A stretch of 64,000 bases of DNA, taken from Dacryopinax spathularia. Taxonomy: Eukaryota > Basidiomycota > Dacrymycetes > Dacrymycetales > Dacrymycetaceae. The DNA is taken from the NCBI GenBank assembly GCA_037974965.1, contig JBBPFI010000011.1, positions 62,001 through 126,000 on the forward strand. Direction: 5' to 3'. Shown here in pieces: positions 46,701-57,854 of the stretch (position 1 is its first letter; each line of letters begins with the position of its first letter). The notes below the pieces were generated by a model, which saw nothing but the letters and a program-made list of their open reading frames with translations, searched no databases and was not told where the DNA came from. Position numbers and translations under genes: made by a program.

Positions 46701-47347
46701 TCAGTTCTGCCCATGGTGGAAGCTAGACTCCGCATATATTCGTCGGGTAGGGCTCGTAATCACGCGTTTCCGGCAGGATGAATGCAAGGTCATTGTAAGT
46801 TCATTCCGCCATACGGGGAGGAACAGTCCTGAAACCAATGCAGATCTCCCATGGATTGTATCGATGCCAAACCTGTCAACGCTCTTGGTCGCACGATAAG
46901 TGCAAGAAGAGACAGAGTAAATGGACAGAGACCTGCTGGCGTGTCGTCGGCGAGAAATGCTTGTTGTGCAGCGGCAAGCAAGTCCCTTGCTTTTATCGGA
47001 CAGACCGGATGGTGGACAGTAAGATACCTCCTGTTAGACCATCTTTCTAGGCCTGATTTGGTGCAGTACCTCATAGCGAATACGACTGTGAAACGGATTA
47101 CGACTGGGTGGACGATGTACTAGCTGCCGGAACTGCAACGGCTCTAGGCCCGGCCACTGATCATGGTCGTAACCAGGAGGCGCATCAGACCCAGCTGACA
47201 CCCAGCAAGCACTTGCTTTGGGCGAGGCAGGGTCGTATATTCCGCTTGAAAGGACGCCCGCCGATTACCAAGTCCGAGAAATCCGACTTGCGGAAGATAC
47301 AGAAGAGGCGACGGCAGGCGACAGAGCGACAGACAAAGTCAGGTTGA
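43726..47347 (+). CDS. Large unknown, probably nuclear protein with C-terminal cysteine cluster
   Basis: ATG 43726 gives MGSEERAGRSARQVQEAVIL followed by RLPPYVEEILQVLSATVPLK. Clean introns (for example GTCAGT..TTCACAG near 43,913-43,962 and GTATGT..ATGCAG near 44,404-44,448) join helical exons: NPLIKFYFLLGLATEHP, YCVRLKSLW, GLKEEYTILRSEHIPPTFLY and FLLQHYAARAEPHKVMIENL. About 400 disordered Pro/Ser-rich residues with a strongly acidic end follow. Then comes a compact C-terminal region: WFGETSRSLRKFAGTVEGVK and CPWWKLDSAYIRRVGLVITR, then a Cys cluster in GLYRCQTCQRSWSHDKCKK and CWRVVGEKCLLCSGKQVPC that could bind zinc. The last 40 residues are very basic (KSEKSDLRKIQKRRRQ), a likely nuclear signal. 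About 1,090 residues. No known domain recognised. Confidence 0.6.
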
Positions 47348-47785
47348 CATTGGTTGTGATGGAGGGTAGATTCGAGCGAAGAGAGGATACACAAGAGCAG
47401 TCATTACAGCTTTCCAAATCCTCTCGTACGTCCAAATCGCCAGACCTTTTGGAACAGCATGGAGACTACGCTATTTCTGGCCCGGCGGCCAGGATCAGTG
47501 GGAAAATGGGACGATATTGCCTTCTGGTTGTTTTGTAGAATACCCAGCGGCGTGTTCTGATGTTAATGGTGCGTAGAAGAGAGGTGAGACTGCACAAGGG
47601 ATGACTCTACAATCACGTGCTCTTCCATGTCGTCTTCCAAGCCGTTTGCTCCTCGCCGCGCTTTCCGCCGCTGCACTCTCCCACTACCACCGTATTGTAC
47701 ATCAAAGCTTTTATTCGGTGCGTCTCTACATATTCTCGCTTCTTAATACATAACGAAACGGTCCTAGAACGTCCAGGAGCTCACA
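47348..47785. other. Intergenic region upstream of RAD9-like gene B
   Basis: About 440 bp with short frames only. It should contain the promoter of the next gene. Confidence 0.4.
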
Positions 47786-49945
47786 ATGATCCTGCTGGAG
47801 GCTAAACTTTCGGTTGCTGCGGCTAGGAGTAAGCATATATTCAGCCTGCTGACCGGCCTGTCGATCGCTAACGAGCCTCAATCAGCTCTTGCTCCTGTCC
47901 TCCGAGCCGTCACCAAGCACGATGACGCGCTCAATATCATGACTATGCCCGATAAGGTTCGTATATGCGCACACTTTGCAATCCGGATGCTTGAGTAACC
48001 CACACATTTCTTAGATGACACTGTTCGCCAGTTACCTCACCCATTCGGCCTGTATGCGCGCTGTCTTCTACTCTCACTTCTTCGACGAGTACTCCACTGG
48101 TGCTCCTCACATGAACGAACCGACACAACTTCCCCTCGCTGACCGCTGGGATGAAGGCTCCGCGAATATCAGCAGAGTCCTGAGCAAGCCGCTCTACAAT
48201 ACCCTGAGACGACTCAGTCAAAATCCGTTGGTTGAAGACCTCGACATCCTGATTTACGAGTGCGACGGGAATGATCTGGAAGATATTGAACCAGACTGGC
48301 TGCAGGAAGAGCGGTCTCTGATCGCGAGTTCACTCTTTCTGAGGGCCAACATGACCCATGGTCCGTCCTCTGACCCTCTTTCTCCCCGCCTTTCGCTGAC
48401 GGCTCTATGCCTCACGTTTTCACTCTAGGTGTAACCTGCACTCATAGATTCGACCTACTCTCGCATGAAGCAGATCTACTAGTCCCGCGACGCCGCCAGA
48501 ACGCCGCGTTGTCACCTCACGTCATCATATCACCCATCGCCGCCCAGGTGCTCACAGCGGAGCTGGCCAGTTGTGCCCGGCAGCCAGACGGATTCTTCAT
48601 CATGTCTTTCAAGCCTGATTTATTGAGTCTGGAGGGATCATCTGGTCAGTATGCTTGACGTTGCGAGGAGAGCGTTTCTGATCCATGGGTCGACAGCTAA
48701 GATCGGCCTCTCGAAAGAGTTGCATGTTATTGGGGACGATCTCAACGCCTATCAGCCTAAGGATACCTTCATAACCCTCAACGGTCACATACTGGAGTTC
48801 TCTGTTCGTACTATGCATGGATCACAGGGGAGTAAGCTAACACTGTATATATACAGGCGATGCTTGATCTTGCCGCCAAGCTGAAGCAATCTATTCGCTG
48901 GTCATACGGCACCCCGCCAGAACCTCTTGTCATCAACATTCCACCCACGGCAGCGCCTGATTCTGACCGACTGGAATGGTTCGTGGAGACCTTTGTGGCT
49001 GTCTCAGAAGGGCTTCCGCACGGCTATGTAGCTGCCACCCAAGCAATGGTGCAATCAAGCAGACCTTTGCCGCTGCGCCTCTCTAATGCGGACGAATCGA
49101 TGGACAAGGAGAACCTTCCGCTTGACGGTACCGATGCACATTCCCAAAACACGTTGGATCCATTGAACGTGGCCAGTGTCGATATGCACGAAGCGGCTTC
49201 TAACGCGAACGATATGGCGTTGAGCACGTTTGGACGGGAAGACCTGCATCAGAGACTGGACAACCATTCGCCGACCTACCCTCCGGCGGCGAAACGCCGT
49301 CGGTTGATGGAAAACACCAACGACGCGTCCCAGATTTCGCACGGAATGCTCGAAGGCCTCTCACATGCGTTGCCGGGCTGCAGCGGAGCCAACGACACGG
49401 CACCGCGGGACTATCATGATCAGCCAAGTCGTGTGCGACGGGACCAGCTGGACCTCGCGTCAACCACTCCCCGTACGGGACGACGGGAACTAACGCAAGA
49501 TAACACGCCTTCTTCACCTGTCCTCGAATCAAGGCATTCCAGCTCACTCACTCCTTTGCGGTTTGCTTCCCCTCTATGGGTGAAGCAATCACCCTCGTCC
49601 ACCTTTGGCGGAAGCCAGCCTACCGCTGGACCAGCTCGTCGCAGCCTGAAGAAGGACGCGGTCCCTTTCTCTTCGCTCATCAGCCTAGACGATCTCCCAG
49701 ACGATCTCCCAGACGGAGGGTTCCTTCCCCTCTTGCATTCGTCACTCGACAGCGCGCATAGTTCCTTGTCTCACGTTACTTCAGAGCCCTCGCATGTCCA
49801 ACCTCTGTATCACTTCTCTTCCGCGAACGCTGTGAGCCTTCATCTTACCCTTACGACCGTTGCTGACGTGAAACAGAGCCTGCCCGCGGTTTACGCCTCC
49901 CTCGACGATGAGGCAGAGGACCTCAACCAGAATGAGGACGACTAA
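47786..49945 (+). CDS. RAD9-like 9-1-1 checkpoint clamp subunit, paralog B
   Basis: Same architecture as paralog A. ATG 47786 gives MILLEAKLSVAAAR, then after an intron TLAPVLRAVTKHDDALNIMT and MPDK. Next exons give FASYLTHSACMRAVFYSHFF, LADRWDEGSANISRVLSKPL and LVEDLDILIYECDGNDLED, then SSLFLRANMTHG joined to VTCTHRFDLLSHEADLLVPR. Later exons give HVIISPIAAQVLTAELASCA, GFFIMSFKPDLLSLEGSSG, IGLSKELHVIGDDLNAYQPK, IRWSYGTPPEPLVINIPP and LEWFVETFVAVSEG. Matching intron positions in both genes support common descent. Clamp bodies differ at many residues, but from GGSQPTAGPARR on (about 49,611 to the stop) the two are almost identical in DNA, which is where the inverted repeat starts. A nuclear localisation candidate PPAAKRRRL lies in the tail of both. 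Confidence 0.65.
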
Positions 49946-50750
49946 CGTTCTGTCACTGTCCACGTACTTTTCGCGGCCGTGAGTACACCATCTGGCTGGT
50001 ATTAGATCGTCACCGACGGGGCAATCCAGATGATCCGCTGTTTCATCCAGCTCGTTATCATCGACATCCACTCGGTTTCTCGTCTCGGCACAGTTCTCCT
50101 ATCAGATCAGATTTCGGTATCGGCTCGGTGACGGACTCATTAGCAAACGTATAAATGGTTGCGGCATGCTCCTCCTGTGGGATGTGAGGATCGCTAAACC
50201 CTCCTAAAGCACCTTCGCCATTAGGACTACAGGATGGTAGGGATATGTATCTTGTCGTTGTTAGAGTCCTGTAGAAATACCTGTTGTGCAAGTAGTACTC
50301 TCTGTAATGACATCGTCTGCTCCTACCTAGTACTTCCTCAATCGCGTGAGGTGTTCGTGTACACTACTACTATCAACGGTGATCAGGGTGGACTCCGGAT
50401 GGGACTTCGGTTTCGTCCCCACGTGGCGTGTGAAATGTTTAGCACACACACAGAAGTTCGGTACGCATCGCTCCTCGCATTCCTGTATTGACGCTGGGCT
50501 TTCCGGTCTACCATTTTCCGTTTCTTGACTGTCATCTGTGCCGAACTCGCAAACTACAATCTCCCCACGTCTTGAGTCGGCAATTGGCGACTGACTGCAC
50601 TTTCGACGACGGGGCAAGGAGATGGCTGCGGAGAATGGGGCAAGACATGCCCTTCATGAGCGAAGAAGAATGTCAGGTCGGAAAAACGTGCGTAAGAACT
50701 TGGAGGACGGGCTCGGGTTACAAATGTGGGAGGACGAGGCTCGCCGAGGA
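49946..50750. other. Duplicated non-coding stretch (right arm)
   Basis: Reverse copy of 33,796-34,597. No gene recognised. Confidence 0.45.
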
Positions 50751-51206
50751 AAGAGGGAGGACAGGTTCGGGTGACAAAGAGGGAGGACACGTTCGGGTGG
50801 AAAGAGGGAGGACACGTTCGGGTGGGAAAGAGGGAGGACACGTTCGAGTTGGAAAGAGGGAGGACACGTTCGGGTGGAAAAGAGGGAGGACGATGTTCGG
50901 GTCGGAAAGAGGGAGGACACGTTCGGGTGGGAAAGTGGGAGGACAGGTTCGGGCGCGGGCGAAGGACAGGTTCGGGTGGGAAAGAGGGAGGACGATGTTC
51001 TGGTTGGAAAGAGGGAGGACACGTTCGGGTGGGAAAGAGGGAGGACACGTTCGGGTGCGGGCGAAGGACAGGTTCGGGTGGGAAAGAGGGAGGACACGTT
51101 CGGGTTGGAAAGAGGGAGGACATGTTCGGGTGGAAAAGAGGGAGGACGATGTTCGGGTTGGAAAGAGGGAGGACGATGTTCGGGTGGCAAAGAGGGAGGA
51201 CGAAGG
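50751..51206. repeat. Minisatellite, 26-27 bp unit, right array (about 17 units)
   Basis: Same unit types as the left array seen on the other strand (GGGAGGACACGTTCGGGTGG-like). Unit order differs from the left array as well as number, so the arrays have changed independently. Confidence 0.9.
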
Positions 51207-51209
51207 GCT

Positions 51210-51945
51210 CTACATATGCGTGGCCGTAATCACTCTGGGGTCGACAGCAACGAAGATGACCTTCTTCTCCTTGTCTTGCTTCTGAAAGATCGCAGTAGCT
51301 GACAATTCGTGCTTGAGAAGCTTCATGGTGCGATGGATGGACCGACTGACCCATGTTCAGCCCGGCTTTGCTAATGGCATATGCGAGGTGTCCTCCGGGA
51401 TTGCCGTTAACCGTGCCTAGTAGTGACGAGATATTGCCGACCATGCCACCTGCTCTCTCAAGCAGGGGAAGGACTGACTGTGTGAGGAGGATGGGACCCA
51501 GCGCGTTCGTCCGGAAAGCTTGAAGAAGCACCGAAGACTGCACTGATGCGGCTGACCCAGGCTCATCCGGGGCAAACCCAGCACAGTTGAAAGGCACGGA
51601 GAGGGATGATGACTGCGCGACCACAACGCGGGCGGCGTTCTACTCGAGATAGATTGAGTTCGAAAAATGTTCTCGAAAGGCGATACCCACGGAGATGCTG
51701 CCATCGTCATCAACATCCAGCGGAAAGAGCACAACTCGCTTATCCGCTTGCACGATGGACCGTAGCTCCGTTGCGATAGCCACATTTCGTACAGCAGCCA
51801 AGACGATCCGAGTGATGTCAAGAGCAAGAAGAGCTTTGACGAGAGAGAGACCGATTCCGCGCCCAGCCCAGAGATTAGGAACATTGAAGACATCGATATC
51901 GAACCCAGAGATGAGCAATGCGACAGATACTAGAGCGTCTCCCAT
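51210..51945 (-). pseudogene. Decayed short-chain dehydrogenase/reductase, copy 2
   Basis: Reverse copy of the remnant at 32519-33254 with the same altered N-terminus, the same internal TAG and the same frame change, plus at least one new substitution (AYAISK for AYAVSK). Shared lesions show that the gene was already dead when the arms were copied. Confidence 0.7.
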
Positions 51946-52534
51946 GTTGCCGAGTCTGGTTGCTTTATGTATGAAGCAACACGTCCCTCAAATTGCTCTT
52001 CACAGAAGGCAACAGACCCTGCCAGTTGATTCACGGTCGAAGAGCGCCAAACAGGTTTCAAAGAAAGAGTCCAGGCTTCAGTAAGCCTGATTGCGTTTTC
52101 CAACGCGATAGGCGACGGAAGACCAACACTGCGCAACAACTCGATCACAGCTTACTAAGGGAGCACAGCGACTGTATTACCGGCATTTTGATGCGCAACT
52201 TGCAATCGCAACCGGATGATTGGATCGCGAAATCCCAAATGCATGTCATAGCATGTTTTCGGTAAGAACATAGCAACATTACACCCTATCGATCCTTGCA
52301 TGCGGTAGCCTCACCAGCGGCGACAGCAAGAGTGGTGCCAGCGGCCTTCGCCCGCTGCTTCATCATCTCCGTCGACTTAGCACCCCGGAGACCACCGCCC
52401 CAATGCCTGCGCTGCTCCTCGTACTTGTCGGTGAAGTTGGCCTTGGCGGCCGAGACAAGGGTAGCGAGCTCCTTCTGGTCCTCGCTGCGGACATCATCGA
52501 TGACAACAACGGCGGCGGTCTTCTTGTGGACGAG

Positions 52535-52539
52535 CGTGC
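52535..52539. repeat. Target-site duplication, left
   Basis: CGTGC immediately before the TG of the LTR at 52540. Identical to 59773-59777. Confidence 0.95.
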
Positions 52540-53255
52540 TGTGAGGGCACACCACAATAACAAGGCTACTGCGGGTGAACAGAGAGACGGGGTAGCGTCC
52601 AGAGAGAGTGCAAGGGGTCGTTTAGGGATGACAGACAGTGTATTGGATCGAGTGCCTAGGTAGTTACAATGGTGGAATTTCCCCAGAGACCGGATCTAAG
52701 GGGATAGAGGCCCTAAAGGCTCTATATTTATACCCGGGAGCCCTAAAGGCTATCCCTTGCTACGGGAGGTTCTGGAAGACCTCAGAAAGCGTCAGAACGC
52801 GTCAGAATGTGTCAGAAGACGTCAGAATGACTAGGGAATGAGTAAGGGATGAGCATAGCACAGCAGTACAGTCATCGCGTGTCAGGATGACTCCATGGCA
52901 GTGCATGGCAGTGCGTGGTGTCATGGCAGTGCATACTCAAACCTGTGTGTATGCCCGGGCCCATGGCTGTGGGTCCTGTAGCTGGTCCCTGGGCGTTTAG
53001 AATCGATAGGAAGCCCTTGGAAGATGGTGGGGTTAAGGTGGCAATCCGCCGATGGCGGCAATAAGGGCATGAGCGGCACGTCCCTGACTGGTGGCACGTC
53101 TGGCCATTGACTAGGCTTCTGGGCGGCACCGGCATTAGTCCTATCGCCGGTGATCGGTGGAGATAGGCGATAGAAGCTCTTGCTGGGTGGCCATGGGCAT
53201 GCGGTCGTGATCGGGAGTCCAGGCTTTAGGGTCAAAAAAGGTACGTCCCCTGACA
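52540..53255 (-). repeat. LTR (3' LTR in element orientation)
   Basis: 716 bp, plus-strand ends TGTGAGGG and CCTGACA. Matches 59057-59772 without a difference that I could see. Confidence 0.96.
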
Positions 53256-53272
53256 TCACCCCCCCCTTAAGG
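53256..53272 (-). other. Polypurine tract of the LTR element
   Basis: On the element strand CTTAAGGGGGGGTGA stands directly before the 3' LTR, the expected plus-strand primer position. Confidence 0.75.
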
Positions 53273-53963
53273 TGCGATGCCCCAGAGCACGTGGTTGTGG
53301 GTGGCAGTGTTGACAGTACAGTCGTTGATGGTGTCTCGGTTGGTTGGGGGCTCCTGTGTCTCTTGCGTTCGACCATCATGGACCCAGGTACGGTTATTGG
53401 CAATACAATGACTTTGCTGACCTTGAGCCTAGTGATCTCGTCCTTAAGGTGGAAGGCGCGTGGGGATGTGGTGTTGGAGGAGCTCCCAGCAACGCCATGG
53501 GTTCAGGTTGTGGTGGGACGATTTCTGGTCAGGGGAGAGACGCAGGTGGGGTTGGAGCGGTGTCGATGCTGTGTGGTGGAATGGCGGGAGTGCGTGCGGT
53601 TGCCAGAGTGGCCGAGCTGCCTTTTCTGTTGCCTGCGGGACCCGTGGAGCGAGTGCGGGCCATTTCGTGCTGAGTACGCCATCCTGTCATTGGCGGTAAC
53701 CATTGCTAATATTGTGGTAGCTTTCTGGCCAGCTTTGGAGGGCAGGCCCCAAAAATCCATTGTCGGATACCGAAGCGTTGGAAGCGAGTGGAGGATATTG
53801 TCGGGGATCGGCTTCGTCCTGGCATGGAGTGGGCTGTGAGGTGGTTTCTGGAAGATGGGAGGTTGGTATGGGCATGGGAGAAGTGCTTGAGTTGTCGTCT
53901 GCAATGTCGGCAATGTATTCGTGTAGATGGCTTTTCTTGTTGCTTGTTTTGCCTTTTGGACGA

Positions 53964-56900
53964 TTACTGGTGTTGTTGAGCACGCCCTTCGGTCCAACTG
54001 AAGAGAACCTTTGGTGAGGGAGTTGTGTAGTTCTCCAGTTGTTGAAATGGAAGTCGTTGGAACGTGAGTGCCGAAATCCGTCCAGGTGCAGAGGGGTGTT
54101 TGGTGTGGAAGTCGCGGATAGCCTTGGGTGCATCTTCACGGAGTTGTGCTTCGGGTTCCCAAGTGCGTTCAGAGTTCGGGTAGCCCTTCCACTTGACCAG
54201 ATATTCCAACTTGCCACGGCGGAGACGGCTGTCATCGATACGTTCAAGTTCCCATTGTGGAACTCCATCTTGGACTACAGCAGGGGGTGGTCGCTTCTCT
54301 TGAGGGCGGCCAGGGAGATCACTTTCCTGGTAGCGACGCAGTTTGCTGACATGGAAGACAGGGTGAATAAGGAAACTGCTGGGGAGTTTGAGTCGATACG
54401 CATTATTGTTGATCTTTTCAAGGATCTCGAAGGGTCCGAACCATTTGTCATCCAGTTTCTTGGCCGGTCTTGTTGTCTTGATATTGTGCGAGTCTAGCCA
54501 GACCTTGTCTCCAGGTTGGTAGTTAGGCGTTTGGCCATGGTGGAGATCGTAGAAGCGTGCCATGTCATCGGATGCTTGCTTCAGGGCAGCCGTGCATTCC
54601 TCTTGTAGCTTGTTCATGCGGGTGAGGAAATCATTGACTCCTTCAATGGGAGAGTCACGGATGGGTTCAGTACCCATGCGGGGATTTTGTCCGGTGTTGG
54701 CCATAAAGGGTGACATGCGTGTAGAGGCTTGAACACGGTTGTTGTATGCAAACTCAGCAAGAGGGAGCCAGTCAACCCAATCATCCTGCCGATAATTGAC
54801 AAACAGGCGTAGGTACTGCTCAATCTCCTGGTTGATGCGTTCCGTTTGACCATCAGTCTGTGGGTGGTAGGCGCTAGAGGCGGAAGTCTTGATATCCAAG
54901 AGGCGATTGAGTTCTCTCATGAAGGCTGACACATACTGTGTTCCTCGATCACTGATGATTTCTTCTGGGAGTCCATGATGTCTCCAAACATTGTCACGGA
55001 AGAGTCGAGCAATGCCCAAGGAGGACACTTCATTCTGGGTTGGTGCAAAGTGTGCTTGCTTGGTGAGCCGATCTACGGCAACAAAGATGGCATCATGTCC
55101 GTTTGATGGTGGAAGGGAGGTAATCAGGTCTGTAGTTACGCATTGCCAGCGTCGGGTGGGGATTCGGTTTGGCATAAGTTGCCCAGTAGGAGCTTGAGGG
55201 TACACCTTGGTGCGGTTACAGGCATGGCATGTCGTCACATAACGCCCAATGAATCGGCTGATGTTAGGCCACCAATAGTTTCGTGAGACCAGTTCGAGTG
55301 TCTTCCATCGGCCTGGATGTCCTGCCACAGGTGTGTCGTGATGAAGTCGTACAATCTTTGTTCGGAGTGCATCGTTCTTGGGCACGTAAACCTTTCCTCG
55401 AAATAGGATAAGGCCAGATTCTTCTGCCCATTCAGAGCCAATAAGGCGACTAGTGCCAGCAGCCTTCATTTCTTCAATCGCTTTGACCACAGCTTCATCT
55501 TGGTCCTTGCAATTCCGTATTTCTCGGAGAAGATCTCGTTCAGCACCAGTGATAAGGGTGTGTCCGCGTTGTGCTGCAGCAATCTTGAACCAGTGTGGAC
55601 GAAGCAAAATTTGATTGGTGTTGTCGTTCTCCCCCCTCTTATGGTCCGCTCGTCTCGAGAGGGCATCGGGTTTACCGCTTTGTTTGCCAGCACGATGGAC
55701 CAGAACAAAGTCAAATCGGGAGAGGAAGAGTGACCAGCGTGCTTGGCGTCGTGTCAGCTTCTGAGCAGTCTGGAAGTACTTGAGATTTTGATGGTCGGTG
55801 TAGATCTCAAACTGGTGTTTGGCTCCTTCCAGGAAGTGACGCCATTCTTCAAGGGCTCGGATGATCGCCAGTAGTTCTTTGTCATGGATGTCGTAATTTC
55901 GTTCTGTTTCAGAGAGGCTCTTGGACATGAATGCGACGGGGTGCCATTTGCCATCCTCCCCCAGTTGAGAGAGTTCGGCTCCAGTGGCATAGTCAGAGCT
56001 GTCTGCCTCTACTCGGAAGGGTTTATCTTCATTTGGAAAGGCAAGCACGGGGTGCGAGGTGATGGCTTCCTTCAGGTGCTTGAATGCAGTTTGCTGATCG
56101 GAGCCCCATGTGAAAGGGGTATCTTTTCGGGTGAGGTCGTGGAGTGGCCGGGCGAGGGTGGAGAAGTCTTTGATAAAGCGACGGTAGAAGTTACAGAAAC
56201 CAATGAAAGATTGTACTTCTGTCAGGTTGGTAGGGGTTGGCCATTTCAAGACGCCGTCCACTTTCACAGGATCCATGGCGACAGTGCCCCTCCCAATGAT
56301 GAGACCAAGGTACTCAATGGTCTCCTTATGGAATTCACATTTGGCTGGGCGAAGGTAGAGCTTGTGTTGACGGAGAAGTTCCAAGACTTGCAGAACTGTC
56401 TGGCGGTGGTCTTCAAGGTTGTCCGAAAAGATCAGGATGTCATCCAGATAGACGACCACACGTCCAGCATCGATGAGATCCCGAAAGATGTCATTCATCA
56501 TGGTCTGGAAAGTGCTCGGACTGTTGGTAAGGCCAAAGAACATGACCAGAGGTTCGAACAAGCCACGGTTGGTACGGAAGGCTGCCTTCCATTCGTCGCC
56601 CTCTTTGATACGTATGTTGTTGTAGCCCCAGCGAATATCCAGTTTGGTGAACCATTGAGCATGACGTAGTTGGTTAACAAGGTCGGAGATAAGCGGAATT
56701 GGATAGCGATTCTTGATAGTCATCTCGTTGAGCTTGCGGTAGTCTTGGACAAGGCGTAAACGGCCATCTTTCTTCTTGACAAAAAATACAGGAGCTGCCA
56801 TGGGGGATTTGGATGGGCGAATACGTCCAGAGGCCAGGTTCTCTTTCAGGAATTCATCAAGCTCCTTCTGCTCGTCCAAAGACAGTGGATAGACTCGAGA

Positions 56901-57854
56901 GCCCTTTGGCTCTGAACCTGGTTTCAGTTCAATGGCATGATCCCAGGGTCGGTGCTGAGGTAGTTCGTCAAATGAATCTTTGGAGAACACATCTCGATAG
57001 TGGTGGTATTCCGGTGGAACCAATGCTTCAAAACTTTCTTCTTGCTGATGACGCTTGGCTTCTTCAGCTGCCAGTCGTGTGGATGCAGTTTCTGTGGCTT
57101 GGATGGCAGGACCAGTTGGCGGGAGCCAGGCAACCAGGATGCGATCGGTAGGCTCTAACACTTCTACAGCAGGTTGGGCCTGGTCCTCGGATTCAGTGGT
57201 ATCAATGGCAAAGACAGCAAGGGGTACAGGGATTTGAGTGATCTTGTTGGAAGGTATGTGGGCCGGGGTAGTGGTACGGGCAGTGCATCGGAGTGGACAG
57301 CGCGACATCTTCACTTCACCAGTGACCCAGTTGATTTCGGGATTGTGGAGTCGAAGCCAGGTATGGCCAACAATGACGGTCCGTCGACCCAGGCTGGTGA
57401 CTTGGAATGTGGTGCGTTCGGTGTGGTCCCTGAACTTCATGATGAGGTCTACTTCTTCACGAATCGAACCTCCCTCATTTAGTGTCCCATCGATATTGTA
57501 TACAGGGATGGCGCGCGGTAGTCGTTTGGTGGTTAGGTTTCGGTACTTAACATATTCGGAGTCGATGAACATGCCAGTAGCACCTGAGTCAAGGAGTGCA
57601 GTGGTGGTGAAGGATTCGCCAGAGTCCAGTGCTTGCAAGCCCAGAGAGAGTTCCGTGGAGTTGAGCGGTGAGACCGAGCGAATATAGATCTTGGGTGGCA
57701 AGGGTGTTTCAGGAATGGGAATGGATTGGGTGGACACGGTTGCAGGCTTAGGCGAGGGCATAATGGCATAGTCATTGTCATTTACATCCAACTCGGCTAA
57801 AACAGCAAAGCGATTGGTCGAGGGCAATGTGTCCCGTTTGGTCGACCGTTTCAA
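53964..57854 (-). CDS. Pol polyprotein of the chromovirus
   Basis: About 1,300 codons in one open frame. In order: aspartic protease (LLDSGATGMFID), reverse transcriptase (KKKDGRLRLVQDYRKLNEMT, with YLDDILIFSDN as the catalytic YxDD box), RNase H (VEADSSDYATGAELSQ and YTDHQNLKYF), and integrase with an HHCC-type finger (HHDTPVAGHPGRWKT, CHACNR) and a DDE core (VTTDLITSLPP, SDRGTQYVSAF). A chromodomain (LEYLVKWKGYPNSERTWEPE) lies near the C-terminus. The frame is shifted by one relative to Gag and begins at the Gag stop in a run of T, consistent with the -1 frameshift expression known for such elements. Confidence 0.95.
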   Translation of the reverse strand: MKRSTKRDTLPSTNRFAVLAELDVNDNDYAIMPSPKPATVSTQSIPIPETPLPPKIYIRSVSPLNSTELSLGLQALDSGESFTTTALLDSGATGMFIDSEYVKYRNLTTKRLPRAIPVYNIDGTLNEGGSIREEVDLIMKFRDHTERTTFQVTSLGRRTVIVGHTWLRLHNPEINWVTGEVKMSRCPLRCTARTTTPAHIPSNKITQIPVPLAVFAIDTTESEDQAQPAVEVLEPTDRILVAWLPPTGPAIQATETASTRLAAEEAKRHQQEESFEALVPPEYHHYRDVFSKDSFDELPQHRPWDHAIELKPGSEPKGSRVYPLSLDEQKELDEFLKENLASGRIRPSKSPMAAPVFFVKKKDGRLRLVQDYRKLNEMTIKNRYPIPLISDLVNQLRHAQWFTKLDIRWGYNNIRIKEGDEWKAAFRTNRGLFEPLVMFFGLTNSPSTFQTMMNDIFRDLIDAGRVVVYLDDILIFSDNLEDHRQTVLQVLELLRQHKLYLRPAKCEFHKETIEYLGLIIGRGTVAMDPVKVDGVLKWPTPTNLTEVQSFIGFCNFYRRFIKDFSTLARPLHDLTRKDTPFTWGSDQQTAFKHLKEAITSHPVLAFPNEDKPFRVEADSSDYATGAELSQLGEDGKWHPVAFMSKSLSETERNYDIHDKELLAIIRALEEWRHFLEGAKHQFEIYTDHQNLKYFQTAQKLTRRQARWSLFLSRFDFVLVHRAGKQSGKPDALSRRADHKRGENDNTNQILLRPHWFKIAAAQRGHTLITGAERDLLREIRNCKDQDEAVVKAIEEMKAAGTSRLIGSEWAEESGLILFRGKVYVPKNDALRTKIVRLHHDTPVAGHPGRWKTLELVSRNYWWPNISRFIGRYVTTCHACNRTKVYPQAPTGQLMPNRIPTRRWQCVTTDLITSLPPSNGHDAIFVAVDRLTKQAHFAPTQNEVSSLGIARLFRDNVWRHHGLPEEIISDRGTQYVSAFMRELNRLLDIKTSASSAYHPQTDGQTERINQEIEQYLRLFVNYRQDDWVDWLPLAEFAYNNRVQASTRMSPFMANTGQNPRMGTEPIRDSPIEGVNDFLTRMNKLQEECTAALKQASDDMARFYDLHHGQTPNYQPGDKVWLDSHNIKTTRPAKKLDDKWFGPFEILEKINNNAYRLKLPSSFLIHPVFHVSKLRRYQESDLPGRPQEKRPPPAVVQDGVPQWELERIDDSRLRRGKLEYLVKWKGYPNSERTWEPEAQLREDAPKAIRDFHTKHPSAPGRISALTFQRLPFQQLENYTTPSPKVLFSWTEGRAQQHQ

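Noticed and set aside
34936-49611. Mating-type-like supergene between inverted repeats
   Set aside because: No homeodomain, pheromone receptor or pheromone precursor is present in the core.
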